Origin: Pseudomonadota bacterium
GTDB taxonomy: Bacteria; Pseudomonadota; Gammaproteobacteria; Burkholderiales; Burkholderiaceae_C
NCBI GenBank assembly: GCA_021819435.1
Contig: JAKARB010000001.1
Location: forward strand, 372,001-436,000
Direction of reading: 5' to 3'
DNA: 64,000 nt
Of this stretch, positions 45,669 to 57,065 are shown piece by piece. The position numbers and the translations under genes were made by a program. The notes beneath the pieces are model-generated. The model saw only the letters and a program-made list of their open reading frames with translations, did no database searches and was not told the DNA's origin. Each line of letters begins with the position of its first letter. The first letter of the stretch is position 1.

Positions 45669-45978
45669 CGCAAACTCGTGTATAGTGGGCTGATAAAGAC
45701 AGGTTCCTGTCATGGCGCGGCTGCTTACCAGACGTGTCGGACGGGCCAATCCGGTGGGCGCAGGTTGCGTCAGCTTGGGTCGCCCGCCATCGCCTTCCAG
45801 GCACCCCCTGATTGTTTGATTGGATCGCAGGCCGCCAGACGGCCGAACACGAACGGCGTCCCGCCGCTGGCTGAGCGTTTCATGCTTTTTTGCATGAAAT
45901 TGGCCGAGCCGCTCCGGATGAACGCCGTCGCCCAGCCCGAAATCGCCGCATTGCGAGCGGGCAGCTCACATCGCCGAG
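45669..45978. other. intergenic region rluD-scpB, no gene
   Basis: I see no gene of the missing pgeF type here. The stretch holds a possible -10 TATAGT at 45681-45686 with no properly spaced -35 (a TTGACG at 45665-45670 is too close). It also contains a perfect inverted repeat with a T6 loop at 45878-45899. A 24-codon open frame at 45919-45992 has no supporting features. Confidence 0.5.
45878..45899. repeat. perfect 8-bp inverted repeat with a T6 loop before scpB
   Basis: TTTCATGC (45878-45885) and its exact complement GCATGAAA (45892-45899) flank six T residues. It lies 79 bases before scpB. No U-run follows the stem, so it is not a standard terminator. It could be an RNA hairpin with a U6 loop or a protein-binding palindrome. 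Confidence 0.45.
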
Positions 45979-46713
45979 ATGGACATCCTTGAAACGCCGG
46001 ATGCGACCCGCATCCTCGAAGCAGCGCTCTTGTGCTCGCACCAGCCGATGTCGCTGCGCGAGATGCGCCAGCTTTTCGATGACACGGTTTCCGCCGATGG
46101 CGTCCTTGCTTTGCTGGGCGCCATCGGCGAACAGTGGGCGGGTAGGGGGGTTGAACTGGTCGAGGTTGGCTCCGGTTGGCGTTTCCAGACCCGTCCTGAT
46201 GTGCAGGCCCACCTTGATCGGCTGCATCCTGAAAAGCCGCCCAAGTACTCGCGTGCCACGCTTGAAACCCTGGCGATCATCGCCTACAAGCAACCCGTGA
46301 CCCGGGGCGACATCGAAGACATCCGGGGCGTGACAGTGAGCTCGCACATCGTCAAACAACTGGAAGATCGAGGCTGGGTCGAGGTGATTGGCCACCGCGA
46401 CGCGCCCGGCCGACCGGCTTTGTTCGCGACCACCCGCCAGTTCCTGGATGACATGGGCATCTCTTCCCTGGCGCAATTGCCCACCCTGGACGGCCTGCCG
46501 GTCAGCCAGGCGCTGCTGCCGGGGCTCGAGGGCGACGACGAGGCGCCTGCCGCCGAAGCCGAAAACGCCGCACACACCCCTGCCGAGGCCGACGCGTCCG
46601 TCGAAGTCGACGTGGCTGGAGCAACGCCCTCAACCCTCGTCGTCCCGGATGCCCAGGGCGAGCCCCTGTCGGCACCGTCCGACCAAACCGAAACCGATCC
46701 CCCTTCTCCATGA
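45979..46713 (+). CDS. scpB: segregation and condensation protein B
   Basis: This 244-residue protein has two winged-helix domains (about 8-165), with the conserved YSRATLETLAIIAYKQPVTRGDIEDIRGV. Together with Smc and ScpA it forms the condensin-like complex that compacts and separates chromosomes. scpA is not in the window. The C-terminal 60 residues are acidic and probably disordered. Its stop overlaps the rluB start (ATGA at 46710-46713). Confidence 0.94.
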   Translation: MDILETPDATRILEAALLCSHQPMSLREMRQLFDDTVSADGVLALLGAIGEQWAGRGVELVEVGSGWRFQTRPDVQAHLDRLHPEKPPKYSRATLETLAIIAYKQPVTRGDIEDIRGVTVSSHIVKQLEDRGWVEVIGHRDAPGRPALFATTRQFLDDMGISSLAQLPTLDGLPVSQALLPGLEGDDEAPAAEAENAAHTPAEADASVEVDVAGATPSTLVVPDAQGEPLSAPSDQTETDPPSP

Positions 46714-48875
46714 CCACCGATTCCCTGCCCATGCCTGACGATCAAGACAGCGCACTCGCCTCCGAGGAGGCGGTCAAACCCAAGCGCACCCGCCGCACCA
46801 AGGCTGCGCCGGCCGATGTGGTGTCCGTTGATGCCGGCGGCGATGCCGCGTCGGTGGCGGCCGAAGCAGAGCCGCCCAAGCGCGCTCCACGTCGTCGCAA
46901 GGCAGATGCCGAGGCGGTTGCAGATGCGGGTGAGTCGATCGAGGCTGGCTCGCCTCAGCTTGAGGACGCCGCCCCCAGCCAGGATGCGCCCGCGCGTAAA
47001 CGCGCTCCGCGCCGCAAGGCAGTGGAAGTCGTTGGGGTTGTGGCGGACGAGGGCTCGGCCTCTGTGGCGCAGGCTCAGCCTGTGAAGCTCGCGTCGGCGG
47101 AATCCGTCGTCGCCCCTTCTGTCGCAGGTTTCGCGTCTGTGGATGAGGCAGCCAACCGGGTCGAGCGGGACGCTTCGGGCGCAAGAAGCGGGCAAGGGCC
47201 CCAGGAAGGGCAGGAGCGGCAATCCGAACAAGGAGGCCGAGGCGATCGTGAGGGCCGCGAAGGAGACCGCGAGGAAGGCCGTGAAGAGCGGGCCGACCGT
47301 CGGGATCGCCGCCGCAACCGTGGGCCTCGCTCCGATGATGATGCACTGGCATCGGCCGATGGCATGGCTCGGCAAACTGAAGCCGGTGCACCGTTCGATG
47401 GCGAGGACGATGGCACCGAGTTGCGCCTCAATCGCCGCTCCGCGATGGCAGAGCAGCAGGCCAGCGAGGTGTTCGCCGAGTTGCTTTCTGGTGAGTTCGA
47501 CAAGGTTCACGAGGAAGAAGTTGAGGTCGAGGAGTCCGAATCGTCCGGTCCTCACAAGCGCGTGCTGCGCCCAGAGCCCGATGCACCCAAGCTGCAAAAG
47601 GTGCTGGCGCAGTCGGGCGTGGGTTCGCGCCGCGACATCGAGAAGATGATCGAAGAGGGGCGCATCGAGGTCAATGACCAGGTCGCCCACGTCGGGCAGC
47701 GCATTTCGCACGGCGACCGCGTCAAGGTGGCTGGCAAGCCGATCAAGCTTCGCATCGCGCCGCCGCCGGCCCGCATCCTGGCTTATCACAAGCCTGTGGG
47801 CGAGGTCGTCACCCATGACGATCCGCAGGGCCGTCCGACCGTATTCCGTCGCCTGCCGCGCCTGCAGAACGGCAAGTGGATGTCGGTTGGTCGCCTGGAT
47901 CTCAACACCGAGGGCCTGTTGCTGTTCACGAACTCGGGTGAGTTGGCCAACCAACTCATGCATCCCCGCTTCGGTGTGGAACGCGAGTACGCCGTGCGTG
48001 TGCTGGGCACGCTGGACGAGCCCTCGCGCGAACGCCTGCTCACCGGGGTCGAGATCGAAGGTCAGGCTGCTTCCTTCGTCTCCATCAGCAAGAGCCAGGG
48101 CGAAGGCGTGAACCAGTGGTACCGCGTTGTGATCACCGAAGGCCGCAATCGCGAGGTGCGCAAGCTGTTTGACGCGGTTGGTCTGACGGTCAACCGCCTG
48201 ATCCGCGTGCGTTATGGCGCCATCGTGCTGCCGCGTGGCCTGCGCCGGGGTGTGTGGGCAGAGCTCGGCGAGTCCGATGTCCGCGCCGTGAAGTCGCTGG
48301 CCGGTATGGATCGCCAGGATCAGGATCGTGGCGGCAACCATGGCAAGGGCAAGCATCAGGGCCAAGGCCAGTTCAAGGGTCAGCAAGGCCAGCGCGGTGG
48401 TCCGCAGGGTGGTGCTCAGCACCAGCCAGGACAACAAGGTCAGCAGCGTGGCGGCAAGCAAGGCCGAGGCAATGGGCAGAACGGTCCGAACGGCTTCCAT
48501 GGCGGCCCGAATCAGGGAGGCCGTCCACAACAAGGCCAGGGCCAAGGCGGCCAGCGTCCCCCGCGCAGTCATGGTGCGGATCGCGCCCCGCAAGGTCCGA
48601 ATGACCACGATGACGACGATCACTTCGGGCCGATCCCCAACCCGTTGGAGCAGACCTTCGACCGCCGCTTCGTCAAGAGCGGCTCCAAGCGCATCACCTC
48701 CGGTTTTGGTCGCCCGGACCAGGACCAGGGTGGCCAGCAAGGTGGCGGCAAGCAGCAGAAGGGCCCGCGCCAGCCTGACCCAATGCAGACCTCGGTGGGT
48801 TACATCGGCGCTGACGCCTATTTCGGTGGCGGTCGCAACAACCGGGGCGGCGGTGGTCGCCGTGGACGCCGCTGA
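46710..48875 (+). CDS. rluB: 23S rRNA pseudouridine synthase RluB (position 2605), with long disordered tails
   Basis: The enzymatic core spans about 290-530 of 721 residues: an S4 domain (PKLQKVLAQSGVGSRRDIEK near 293) and the RsuA-type catalytic motif GRLDLNTEGLLLFT near 394. The first 290 residues are Ala/Arg/Glu-rich with repeated RAPRRR-like units and a long charged RE/RD stretch. The last 190 are Gly/Gln/Asn-rich with an RG-rich end. E. coli RluB is about 290 residues. Extensions of this kind occur in other Burkholderiales and probably bind RNA. It is coupled to scpB. Confidence 0.93.
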   Translation: MTTDSLPMPDDQDSALASEEAVKPKRTRRTKAAPADVVSVDAGGDAASVAAEAEPPKRAPRRRKADAEAVADAGESIEAGSPQLEDAAPSQDAPARKRAPRRKAVEVVGVVADEGSASVAQAQPVKLASAESVVAPSVAGFASVDEAANRVERDASGARSGQGPQEGQERQSEQGGRGDREGREGDREEGREERADRRDRRRNRGPRSDDDALASADGMARQTEAGAPFDGEDDGTELRLNRRSAMAEQQASEVFAELLSGEFDKVHEEEVEVEESESSGPHKRVLRPEPDAPKLQKVLAQSGVGSRRDIEKMIEEGRIEVNDQVAHVGQRISHGDRVKVAGKPIKLRIAPPPARILAYHKPVGEVVTHDDPQGRPTVFRRLPRLQNGKWMSVGRLDLNTEGLLLFTNSGELANQLMHPRFGVEREYAVRVLGTLDEPSRERLLTGVEIEGQAASFVSISKSQGEGVNQWYRVVITEGRNREVRKLFDAVGLTVNRLIRVRYGAIVLPRGLRRGVWAELGESDVRAVKSLAGMDRQDQDRGGNHGKGKHQGQGQFKGQQGQRGGPQGGAQHQPGQQGQQRGGKQGRGNGQNGPNGFHGGPNQGGRPQQGQGQGGQRPPRSHGADRAPQGPNDHDDDDHFGPIPNPLEQTFDRRFVKSGSKRITSGFGRPDQDQGGQQGGGKQQKGPRQPDPMQTSVGYIGADAYFGGGRNNRGGGGRRGRR

Positions 48876-48900
48876 ACGCATCGCCGCGCCCAGGATGCGT
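48876..48900 (+). repeat. inverted repeat after rluB
   Basis: ACGCATC (48876-48882) pairs exactly with GATGCGT (48894-48900) around an 11-base loop, immediately after the rluB stop. No U-tract follows, so it is at best a weak or Rho-dependent termination site. Confidence 0.35.
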
Positions 48901-48920
48901 GGATCACGGGCCGTGTGCCT

Positions 48921-48947
48921 TTGATTGACGCATTCGGACGGTACAAT
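48921..48947 (+). promoter_or_regulatory. candidate ndk promoter
   Basis: TTGATT (48921-48926) and TACAAT (48942-48947) are separated by 15 bases, slightly short of the ideal 17. The position, 41 bases before the ndk start and after the rluB hairpin, fits a promoter for the ndk-rlmN-pilW series. Confidence 0.45.
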
Positions 48948-48987
48948 CTAGGGTTTTGCCCTTATATCAGTTGAACCTGGAGAAACC

Positions 48988-49413
48988 ATGGCCATCGAAC
49001 GCACCCTCTCGATCATCAAGCCCGACGCCGTTGCCAAGAATGTCATCGGCCAAATCATCGCCCGCTTCGAAGGCGCCGGCCTGAAGGTCGCCGCTGCCAA
49101 GCTGGTGCAACTCTCGCGCGCTGAAGCCGAGCAGTTCTACGCTGTTCACAAGGAGCGTCCCTTCTTCAAGGACTTGGTCGACTTCATGATCTCGGGCCCC
49201 GTGTTCGTGCAAGTGCTGGAAGGCGAAGGCGCCATCCTGAAGAACCGCGACCTGATGGGCGCCACCGACCCCAAGAAGGCCGCTCCCGGCACCATCCGCG
49301 CTGATTTCGCCGAGTCGATCGACGCCAATGCCGTGCACGGCTCCGACGCCGCTGAAACCGCCGCCGTCGAAGTTGCTTTCTTCTTCCCTGGCCTGAACGT
49401 CTACAGCCGCTGA
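48988..49413 (+). CDS. ndk: nucleoside diphosphate kinase
   Basis: This 141-residue enzyme begins [18 protein letters not shown] and contains the active-site histidine in [12 protein letters not shown]. It balances NTP pools by phosphate transfer from ATP. GGAG lies six bases before the ATG. It heads the conserved betaproteobacterial series ndk-rlmN-pilW-rodZ-ispG-hisS-yfgM-bamB-der. Confidence 0.98.
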   Translation: MAIERTLSIIKPDAVAKNVIGQIIARFEGAGLKVAAAKLVQLSRAEAEQFYAVHKERPFFKDLVDFMISGPVFVQVLEGEGAILKNRDLMGATDPKKAAPGTIRADFAESIDANAVHGSDAAETAAVEVAFFFPGLNVYSR

Positions 49414-49455
49414 GCGGTTGCAACGCCTGCCGTCGTCCCTTCATCGAGTGGTCCC

Positions 49456-50601
49456 ATGAACGAACGGTTCAACCTGCTCGATTTCGACCTGGACGGCCTG
49501 GCGGCGTTCTGCGAGCAACTGGGTGAGAAGCGCTTTCGCGCCACCCAGTTGTTCCGCTGGATCCATCAAAAGGGCGCATCTGACTTCGAGCAGATGTCTG
49601 ACCTCGCCAAATCCCTGCGCGGCAAGCTGCAGGGCAAGGCCGAAATCCGTGGCCTGAGCGTCATCAGCGAGCATGTGTCGTCTGACGGCACCGTCAAGTG
49701 GCTCTTCGATGTCGGCCAGGGCAACGCGGTCGAAAGCGTCTTCATCCCCGAAGACGATCGCGGCACCTTGTGCGTGTCCTCCCAGGCCGGTTGTGCCGTG
49801 GGTTGCCGTTTCTGCTCGACCGGGCATCAGGGTTTCAGCCGGAACCTGAGCACGGGCGAAATCATCGCCCAGCTGTGGTTCGCCGAGCATTCGCTGCGCA
49901 AGCGCTTCAACACGTCCGAGCGCGTCATCAGCAACGTCGTGATGATGGGCATGGGTGAGCCGCTGCAGAACTACGCGGCGCTGGTCCCCGCCTTGAAGAC
50001 CATGCTCGACGACCATGGCTATGGCCTGTCGCGCCGCCGCGTCACGGTGTCCACCTCGGGCGTGGTGCCGATGATCGAGCGCCTGCAACGCGATTGCCCG
50101 GTGGCGCTTGCCGTGTCCCTGCACGCCTCGAACGACGCGCTGCGAGACCAGCTCGTGCCGCTGAACCGCAAGTACCCGATCGACGAACTGCTGGCCGCCT
50201 GCAAAGGCTACCTGGCCGATGCCCCGCGCGACTTCATCACCTTCGAGTACTGCATGCTCGACGGTGTCAACGACAGCGACGAGCACGCCCGCGAGCTCAT
50301 CGCCCTGGTGCGCGACCGCCTGCACTGCAAGTTCAACCTGATCCCATTCAACCCGTTCCCGGCGTCCGGCCTGCATCGTTCCAAGAACGAGCGCGTGCAG
50401 GCGTTCGCGCGCATCCTGGCCGACGCCGGCATCGTCACCACCGTGCGCAAGACCCGTGGCGATGACATCGACGCCGCCTGCGGGCAACTGGCCGGCGAAG
50501 TGCAGGACCGCACCCGCGCCGAGCAGCGCATGTTGCGCCAGCCCGTGGTGGTGCATCCCGTGGCGGTGTCCCCGTCCCCCAACAAACCCCAGGGACGATG
50601 A
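49456..50601 (+). CDS. rlmN: dual-specificity 23S rRNA/tRNA adenine C2 methyltransferase
   Basis: This 381-residue radical-SAM enzyme has the 4Fe-4S ligands Cys113, Cys117 and Cys120 in CAVGCRFC. A conserved cysteine lies near the C-terminus in [14 protein letters not shown], the methyl-carrying residue of the family. It methylates A2503 of 23S rRNA and A37 of some tRNAs. It follows ndk by 42 bases. Confidence 0.97.
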   Translation: MNERFNLLDFDLDGLAAFCEQLGEKRFRATQLFRWIHQKGASDFEQMSDLAKSLRGKLQGKAEIRGLSVISEHVSSDGTVKWLFDVGQGNAVESVFIPEDDRGTLCVSSQAGCAVGCRFCSTGHQGFSRNLSTGEIIAQLWFAEHSLRKRFNTSERVISNVVMMGMGEPLQNYAALVPALKTMLDDHGYGLSRRRVTVSTSGVVPMIERLQRDCPVALAVSLHASNDALRDQLVPLNRKYPIDELLAACKGYLADAPRDFITFEYCMLDGVNDSDEHARELIALVRDRLHCKFNLIPFNPFPASGLHRSKNERVQAFARILADAGIVTTVRKTRGDDIDAACGQLAGEVQDRTRAEQRMLRQPVVVHPVAVSPSPNKPQGR

Positions 50602-50655
50602 GCGGCGGTTCGCCTCGCCCGCGCCTAAACTGTGCGTCCTGAAGGAGACCGCTGC

Positions 50656-51474
50656 ATGAGGAAGCTGAGTTCCAGGTGGAGGCAGGCCAGCCTGCATGCC
50701 TGCCTGCTGCTGATCTGGGGCCTGCATGGCTGCGCGGGGCAGATGCCCGTGGCGCCCCGTGATGGGCAGGACATCGTCACCGCGTCTGACGAAAGCGATG
50801 TACGCCGGCGGGCGCGCATCCGCCTCGAACTGGCGTCCACCTATTACAGCCAGGGCCAGTTCACGACCGCGCTGGACGAACTCAAGCAGGCCATCGCCAT
50901 CGACCCGCGCCTGCCTGCCGCTCACGAAATGCGCGCACTGATTTACGACGCCATGGGCGACACCACCCGTGCCGACGAGAGTTTCCGCCAGGCCCTGTTG
51001 GTCGACCCCAACAACGCGAGCGTGCTGCACAACAACGCCTGGTCGTTGTGCCGTCGGGGGCAGTACGCGGCAGCCGATGCGCTGTTCGCCCGCGCGGTGG
51101 CCTTGCCACAGGCGGGTTTGGGCTCCAAGACATTGTTGGCCCGTGGCGTCTGCCAGCAGCGCGCGGGTGATCTCAAGGCCGCTGAAGCAACCCTGCTGCA
51201 AGCCTACGAGCTCGACCCGAGCAGCCCCGCCACCGCTTTCAACCTGGCGTCCGTCCTGCTCAAGGAAGGTGAGCTCGAGCGCGCGCGCTTTTACATCCGT
51301 CGGGTCAACAACGTGCCCGCTCAGGTAACGGCCGAATCACTTTGGTTGGCTGTGCGCGTGGAACACCGACTGGGCAACTACAACGGGCGCGATGAACTCG
51401 CCGACCAACTGCGGCGCCGCTTCACTGGCAGTCGCGAAGCCACTGCGCTGGAACTGGGGCGATTCGATGAGTGA
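50656..51474 (+). CDS. pilW: type IV pilus biogenesis/stability lipoprotein PilW (PilF)
   Basis: This 272-residue lipoprotein has a signal peptide ending LHGC (lipidated Cys26) and about six TPR motifs (LASTYYSQGQFTTALDELKQA onward). It is the pilotin-like protein needed for assembly of the PilQ secretin. A GAAGGAGA site lies upstream of the ATG at 50656. It overlaps rodZ by eight bases. No other pilus genes are in the window, which is normal for this locus. Confidence 0.9.
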   Translation: MRKLSSRWRQASLHACLLLIWGLHGCAGQMPVAPRDGQDIVTASDESDVRRRARIRLELASTYYSQGQFTTALDELKQAIAIDPRLPAAHEMRALIYDAMGDTTRADESFRQALLVDPNNASVLHNNAWSLCRRGQYAAADALFARAVALPQAGLGSKTLLARGVCQQRAGDLKAAEATLLQAYELDPSSPATAFNLASVLLKEGELERARFYIRRVNNVPAQVTAESLWLAVRVEHRLGNYNGRDELADQLRRRFTGSREATALELGRFDE

Positions 51475-52449
51475 AACCCCTTCGCCGATCAACTTGGGCT
51501 CACCCGACGCCAGCGGACGCTCGCCTGGCGAGATCCTGCGTGCCGCACGCGAGGCGCAAGGCCTGAGCCTCGACCACCTGGCCGCAACACTGAAGGTCAC
51601 CCCAGCCAAGCTGGCCGCGCTGGAAGACGGGCGGTTGGACCAATTGCCCGACGCGAGCTTTGCACGTGCGCTGGCCCAGACCATTTGCCGCGTCCTCAAG
51701 ATCGACGCGGCGCCGGTGCTGGCGGGTTTGCCTGCTGCTCGCGTGGCGCCTCTGACGAGTGAAAAGGCTCCGCTGAATCAACCGTTCAAGGAAACGCGCC
51801 TGGCGCCCAAGATGTTCGAGGGGGATGGCGAGGGCGTCATGTCGCGCTTGCTGCGACCTCAATGGCTGGCGCCAATCGTGTTGCTGGTCGCTGCGGCAGG
51901 CATCTACCTGATGCCGGATTCTTTCGAGTGGCCCAAGTGGCAGCGCGCGGCCTCGTCCGCAGAGCCCATGGCCTCGCAGGCGTCTGCTCCTGAGCAAACT
52001 GCTGACGGTGTTCTGCCTGTGCCAACGGCGTCTGATGCCGTGGTGCCGGATCTTGTCGCTTCTGCCGCGTCGGCGGCTTCCGAGTCGCCTGCCTCAGAAG
52101 CAGTCATGCCGGCACTCGTTGCCTCTTCGCCGACACCGGCTCAAGCTGTTGTGCCTTTGCTGAACAACCCCGCCGTGGCCGCGCCCATAGCCCCTTCCAG
52201 CCCGGCTGCCGCAGAGGTCGGCCCGGTTTCGCTGACCGTGACCGAGGATTCCTGGGTTGAGGTGATTGATGGTGCTGGCAACACGCGGGTCTCCCGCATC
52301 GTGCGCGCTGGCGAATCCCTGGACATGGGCGGCGGGGCGCCCTGGAAGCTGCGCATCGGGCACGCCAAGGGTGTGCAGGTCACTCTGCGAGGCCAACCGG
52401 TCGACTTGGCGCCTTTCACCCGCAACAACGTGGCCCGCCTTGAACTGAA

Positions 52450-52453
<4 letters not shown>
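51467..52453 (+). CDS. rodZ: RodZ-like helix-turn-helix membrane protein
   Basis: This 328-residue protein has an N-terminal HTH_25 domain (about 18-75: [19 protein letters not shown]) and a transmembrane helix at about 130-150 ([15 protein letters not shown]). An Ala/Pro/Ser-rich periplasmic linker and a C-terminal DUF4115 domain (about 245-328) follow. RodZ links MreB filaments to the cell wall machinery in rod shape. It overlaps pilW by eight bases and ispG by four bases. Confidence 0.9.
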
Positions 52454-53721
<1,268 letters not shown>

Positions 53722-53767
53722 CCTCGGCGCGTCTCACAAGAACAACGACAAGAAGCATTTCCCACAC

Positions 53768-55060
53768 ATGGCCGAACAGCTCAAAGCCATCAAAGGCATG
53801 AACGACATCCTGCCGCCGGAATCGGCGCGCTGGGAGTGGCTGGAAGACAAGGTGCGTCAACTGATGCGCCGCTACGGCTTCCAGAACATGCGCACGCCCA
53901 TCGTCGAGCCGACGGCCCTGTTCGTTCGCGGTCTGGGTGAAGTCACCGACATCGTCGAGAAGGAGATGTACTCCTTCGAAGACAGCCTCAATGGTGACAA
54001 GCTCACGCTGCGCCCCGAAGGCACGGCTGGCGCGGTGCGCGCCATCAACGAACACAGCTTTTTGTATGAAGGCGGCAAGCGCCTCTACTACATTGGCCCG
54101 ATGTTCCGCCACGAGCGCCCCCAGAAAGGGCGCTATCGCCAGTTCCACCAGGTGGGCGCCGAGGTGTTGGGCTTTGCCGGCCCCGATGTCGATGCCGAAC
54201 TGATCCTCATGACGGCCGCGCTGTGGCGCGACCTCGGCCTGAAAGTGGGCGATGACGTGACCCTCCAGCTCAACAGCCTGGGCCAGCCCGAAGAGCGCCA
54301 GGCGCATCGCCAGGCCCTGATCGCGCACCTGGAGGCCCACGCCGACCTGCTCGACGAAGATGGCAAGCGCCGCCTGCACAGCAACCCGCTGCGCATCCTC
54401 GACACCAAGAACCCGGCCATGCAGCCCGTGGTCGAGGCGGCTCCGAAGCTGATCGACTTCCTGGGCGAGGCTTCTTTGGCGCACTTCAACGCGGTCAAGG
54501 CTGTGCTCGATGCCGCTGGCGTGCCCTACGAGGTCAACCCACGTCTGGTGCGCGGCATGGACTACTACAACCTCACCGTGTTCGAGTGGGTCACCACCCG
54601 CCTGGGCTCGCAAGGCACTGTGTGCGGCGGTGGCCGCTACGACGGTCTGATCGAACAGCTCGGCGGCAAGCCCAACCCGGCGGTGGGCTGGGGCCTGGGC
54701 ATGGAGCGCCTGCTGCTGCTGCTCGAAGAAGTCGGCACGCTGCCCGCACCAGCCGCCCCGGACGCCTTCGCCGTCGTCTTCCCCAGCGTGCCCCTGGCCC
54801 CGGTGATGGTGGCCCTCGAAGGCCTGCGCGCGGCCGGCGTCAGCGTCGTGCTCAACCCCGCCGGCAAAGAGGGTCCAGCCAGCCCCAAGTCCCAATTCAA
54901 GAAGGCCGATGCCAGTGGCGCGCGCTTCGCCCTCGTCTTCGGGGCCGACGAAGTCGCCCGTGGCGAAGTGGCGGTCAAGCCGCTGCGCGAGGGCGGTGAA
55001 CAGGTGCTGCGTCCGCTCAGCACGGTGGCCGACTGGGCCGACACCTTGTTGACCCGCTGA
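53768..55060 (+). CDS. hisS: histidine--tRNA ligase
   Basis: This 430-residue class II synthetase begins with [14 protein letters not shown], has motif 2 ([20 protein letters not shown]), the histidine-specific [15 protein letters not shown] and the C-terminal anticodon-binding domain. The upstream frame is open for 27 codons inside ispG, but the ATG at 53768 gives the conserved start. yfgM and bamB follow, as in E. coli. Confidence 0.97.
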   Translation: MAEQLKAIKGMNDILPPESARWEWLEDKVRQLMRRYGFQNMRTPIVEPTALFVRGLGEVTDIVEKEMYSFEDSLNGDKLTLRPEGTAGAVRAINEHSFLYEGGKRLYYIGPMFRHERPQKGRYRQFHQVGAEVLGFAGPDVDAELILMTAALWRDLGLKVGDDVTLQLNSLGQPEERQAHRQALIAHLEAHADLLDEDGKRRLHSNPLRILDTKNPAMQPVVEAAPKLIDFLGEASLAHFNAVKAVLDAAGVPYEVNPRLVRGMDYYNLTVFEWVTTRLGSQGTVCGGGRYDGLIEQLGGKPNPAVGWGLGMERLLLLLEEVGTLPAPAAPDAFAVVFPSVPLAPVMVALEGLRAAGVSVVLNPAGKEGPASPKSQFKKADASGARFALVFGADEVARGEVAVKPLREGGEQVLRPLSTVADWADTLLTR

Positions 55061-55098
55061 GCCGGTCATAATCCCGAGATTCCATCCGACGACACAAC

Positions 55099-55797
55099 AT
55101 GGCCACCTTCGACCTTGAACAGCAGGAACAACTTGACCAGGTCAAGCACTTCTGGAAGCAGTACGGCAACCTGATCACCTGGACCTTGGTGTTGGTGCTG
55201 GGCGCCTACGCCGCCTGGACCGGCTACCTGTACTGGCAGCAAAAGCGTGCCCAAGGCGCCACGGGCCTCTACGACGAACTCGACAAGGCCGCCACCGAGC
55301 GCAACGCCGATCGCGCCCGCCAAGCCTTCGGAGACCTGAAGGCCCAGTACGCCGGCACGACTGCGGCGGAGCAGGGTGCCTTGCTGGCCGCCAAGGTCGA
55401 AGCCGATGCCGGCAAGACCGATGATGCCCGCGCCAGCCTCCAATGGCTGGTCGACTCGGGCAAGAACGAAGGCCTGGTGGCCGTCGCCCGCCTGCGCCTG
55501 GCTGGCATGCAGCTCGATGCCAAGCAGTTCGACGAAGCCCTCAAAACCCTGAACGCCAAGGTGCCCGATGAGTACGCCGCCCTGGTGGCCGACCGCCGTG
55601 GCGACGTGTTTCAGGCGCAAGGCAAGAACAAGGAAGCGATCGAAGCTTTCCAGGCGGCCTGGAAGGGCATGGATCCGACGGTGGAATACCGCCGCTTCGT
55701 CGAGGGCAAGCTCACTGTGCTGGGGGCACCGCCCGAGCCCCTGAAGGCCCCGACCGCCCCCGCATTGCCGATCGCGCCGACCGCGCCCGCGCACTGA
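55099..55797 (+). CDS. yfgM: YfgM-family ancillary SecYEG translocon subunit
   Basis: This 232-residue protein has one membrane helix at about 24-45 (NLITWTLVLVLGAYAAWTGYLY) after a short cytoplasmic N-terminus. A TPR-like periplasmic domain (TetratricoREPEAT_21) follows. E. coli YfgM interacts with the SecYEG translocon and the chaperone PpiD. The end is Pro/Ala-rich. bamB follows after 34 bases. Confidence 0.92.
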   Translation: MATFDLEQQEQLDQVKHFWKQYGNLITWTLVLVLGAYAAWTGYLYWQQKRAQGATGLYDELDKAATERNADRARQAFGDLKAQYAGTTAAEQGALLAAKVEADAGKTDDARASLQWLVDSGKNEGLVAVARLRLAGMQLDAKQFDEALKTLNAKVPDEYAALVADRRGDVFQAQGKNKEAIEAFQAAWKGMDPTVEYRRFVEGKLTVLGAPPEPLKAPTAPALPIAPTAPAH

Positions 55798-55831
55798 TCC
55801 CGCCTCAGCGCAACCCGCGAAGCCTCAATCC

Positions 55832-56980
55832 ATGGATCGCCGCAACGTGACCCTTCCCCTCCGACTCATCAGCCACATCGCCGCGCTGGCCCTCCTGGGC
55901 GCGCTGTCGGCCTGCAGCTCCAGCAAGCCCGAGCCCGCTCCGCTGGAATCCCTAGACGCGAAATCGGTGTCGGCCCGCGCCACGATCGCCTGGTCCACCC
56001 GCGTCGGCGAAGTGCAGCCCACGGCGACGCTGACTGTCGCCGGTGGCCGCGTGGCCGTGGCCAGCACCGCTGGCGACCTCGTCGTGCTCGATGCCGCCAG
56101 CGGCCGCGAGGCCTGGCGAGCCCAGGTCAAAGGCAAAGTCTCCGCCGCGACCGGCTTCGACGGGCGCTACGTGGCCATCGTCACCGATGCCAATGAGCTG
56201 CAGGTCTTCGACCAGGGCAAGCTGCTTTGGCGGGAACTCCAGCCGGGTAGCGTCATGACGGCGCCACTTGTGGCTGGTGAACGCGTCTTCCTGCAAGCAG
56301 TCGACCGCAGTGTGCGAGCCTACGACGTGCTCGATGGTCGCTGGTTGTGGTCCTACCAGCGACCGGGCTCCGATCCATTGGCGCTGGCTTCGCGCCTGGT
56401 GATCCAACCCTTCCGAGACACCCTGTTGGTGGGGCAGGGCAACCGCCTCGTGGGCCTTGATCCGCTCAAGGGCACCCCTCGTTTTGATGTCAACGTCGGC
56501 ACGCCGCGTGGCAGCAACGAAGTCGAGCGCCTCGCCGACCTCGTGGGTCCGATGGCCCGCGTTGACGACGAAGCCTGCGTGCGCGTCTTCCAGTTCTCCG
56601 TTGCCTGCCTGGAGCTCAACCGTGGCAGCGTGCGCTGGACGCGGCCGCAAGCCGGCACCCAGGCCGTGGCCGCCGACCTGCGCACCGTCGTGGGCGCCGA
56701 TGGCTCTGACCGCCTGACCGCCTGGAAGGCCGAAAACGGCGACTTCCTCTGGCGCGTCGACCGTTTCACCCACCGTGGCCTGGGCACGCCGGTCATCTGG
56801 GGCGAACGCATCGTGGTGGGCGACGCCAAGGGCTACGTGCACATCCTGTCCAAGGCCGATGGCCGCACCGTCGGCCGCATCGAGCTCGACAGCCCGCTGG
56901 CGGCACCACCCGTGCTCAATGGCGACCTGCTGCTGGTGCTCACCCGCAAGGGCACGGTCGCGGCCCTGCGCATCAACTGA
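55832..56980 (+). CDS. bamB: outer membrane assembly lipoprotein BamB
   Basis: This 382-residue lipoprotein has a signal peptide ending LSAC (Cys28). PQQ-like beta-propeller repeats follow ([46 protein letters not shown] and others). It supports BamA in outer-membrane protein insertion. der follows, the conserved bamB-der pair. Confidence 0.95.
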   Translation: MDRRNVTLPLRLISHIAALALLGALSACSSSKPEPAPLESLDAKSVSARATIAWSTRVGEVQPTATLTVAGGRVAVASTAGDLVVLDAASGREAWRAQVKGKVSAATGFDGRYVAIVTDANELQVFDQGKLLWRELQPGSVMTAPLVAGERVFLQAVDRSVRAYDVLDGRWLWSYQRPGSDPLALASRLVIQPFRDTLLVGQGNRLVGLDPLKGTPRFDVNVGTPRGSNEVERLADLVGPMARVDDEACVRVFQFSVACLELNRGSVRWTRPQAGTQAVAADLRTVVGADGSDRLTAWKAENGDFLWRVDRFTHRGLGTPVIWGERIVVGDAKGYVHILSKADGRTVGRIELDSPLAAPPVLNGDLLLVLTRKGTVAALRIN

Positions 56981-57035
56981 CGCTGACACCGATCGGCACC
57001 GCCCGTGCGCCCGGTCTCAGGCGCACGCACAAGGA

Positions 57036-57056
57036 ACGCCGGCTGAACGCCGGCGT
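57036..57056 (+). repeat. inverted repeat upstream of der
   Basis: ACGCCGG (57036-57042) pairs with CCGGCGT (57050-57056) around a 7-base loop, ending nine bases before the der start. The AAGGA just before it (57031-57035) is too far from the ATG unless the hairpin forms, so the fold could bring it closer. This is inference. Confidence 0.35.
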
Positions 57057-57065
57057 CTGACGTTC

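Noticed and set aside
45919-45992. 24-codon open frame before scpB
   Set aside because: It has no ribosome-binding site, overlaps the scpB start in another frame and shows no recognisable peptide features.
46284-48881. 865-codon open frame on the minus strand opposite scpB-rluB
   Set aside because: It is a mirror of high-GC codon usage in rluB. Composition is long Leu/Ala/Arg/Thr runs with no domain, and scpB and rluB on the plus strand are clear genes.
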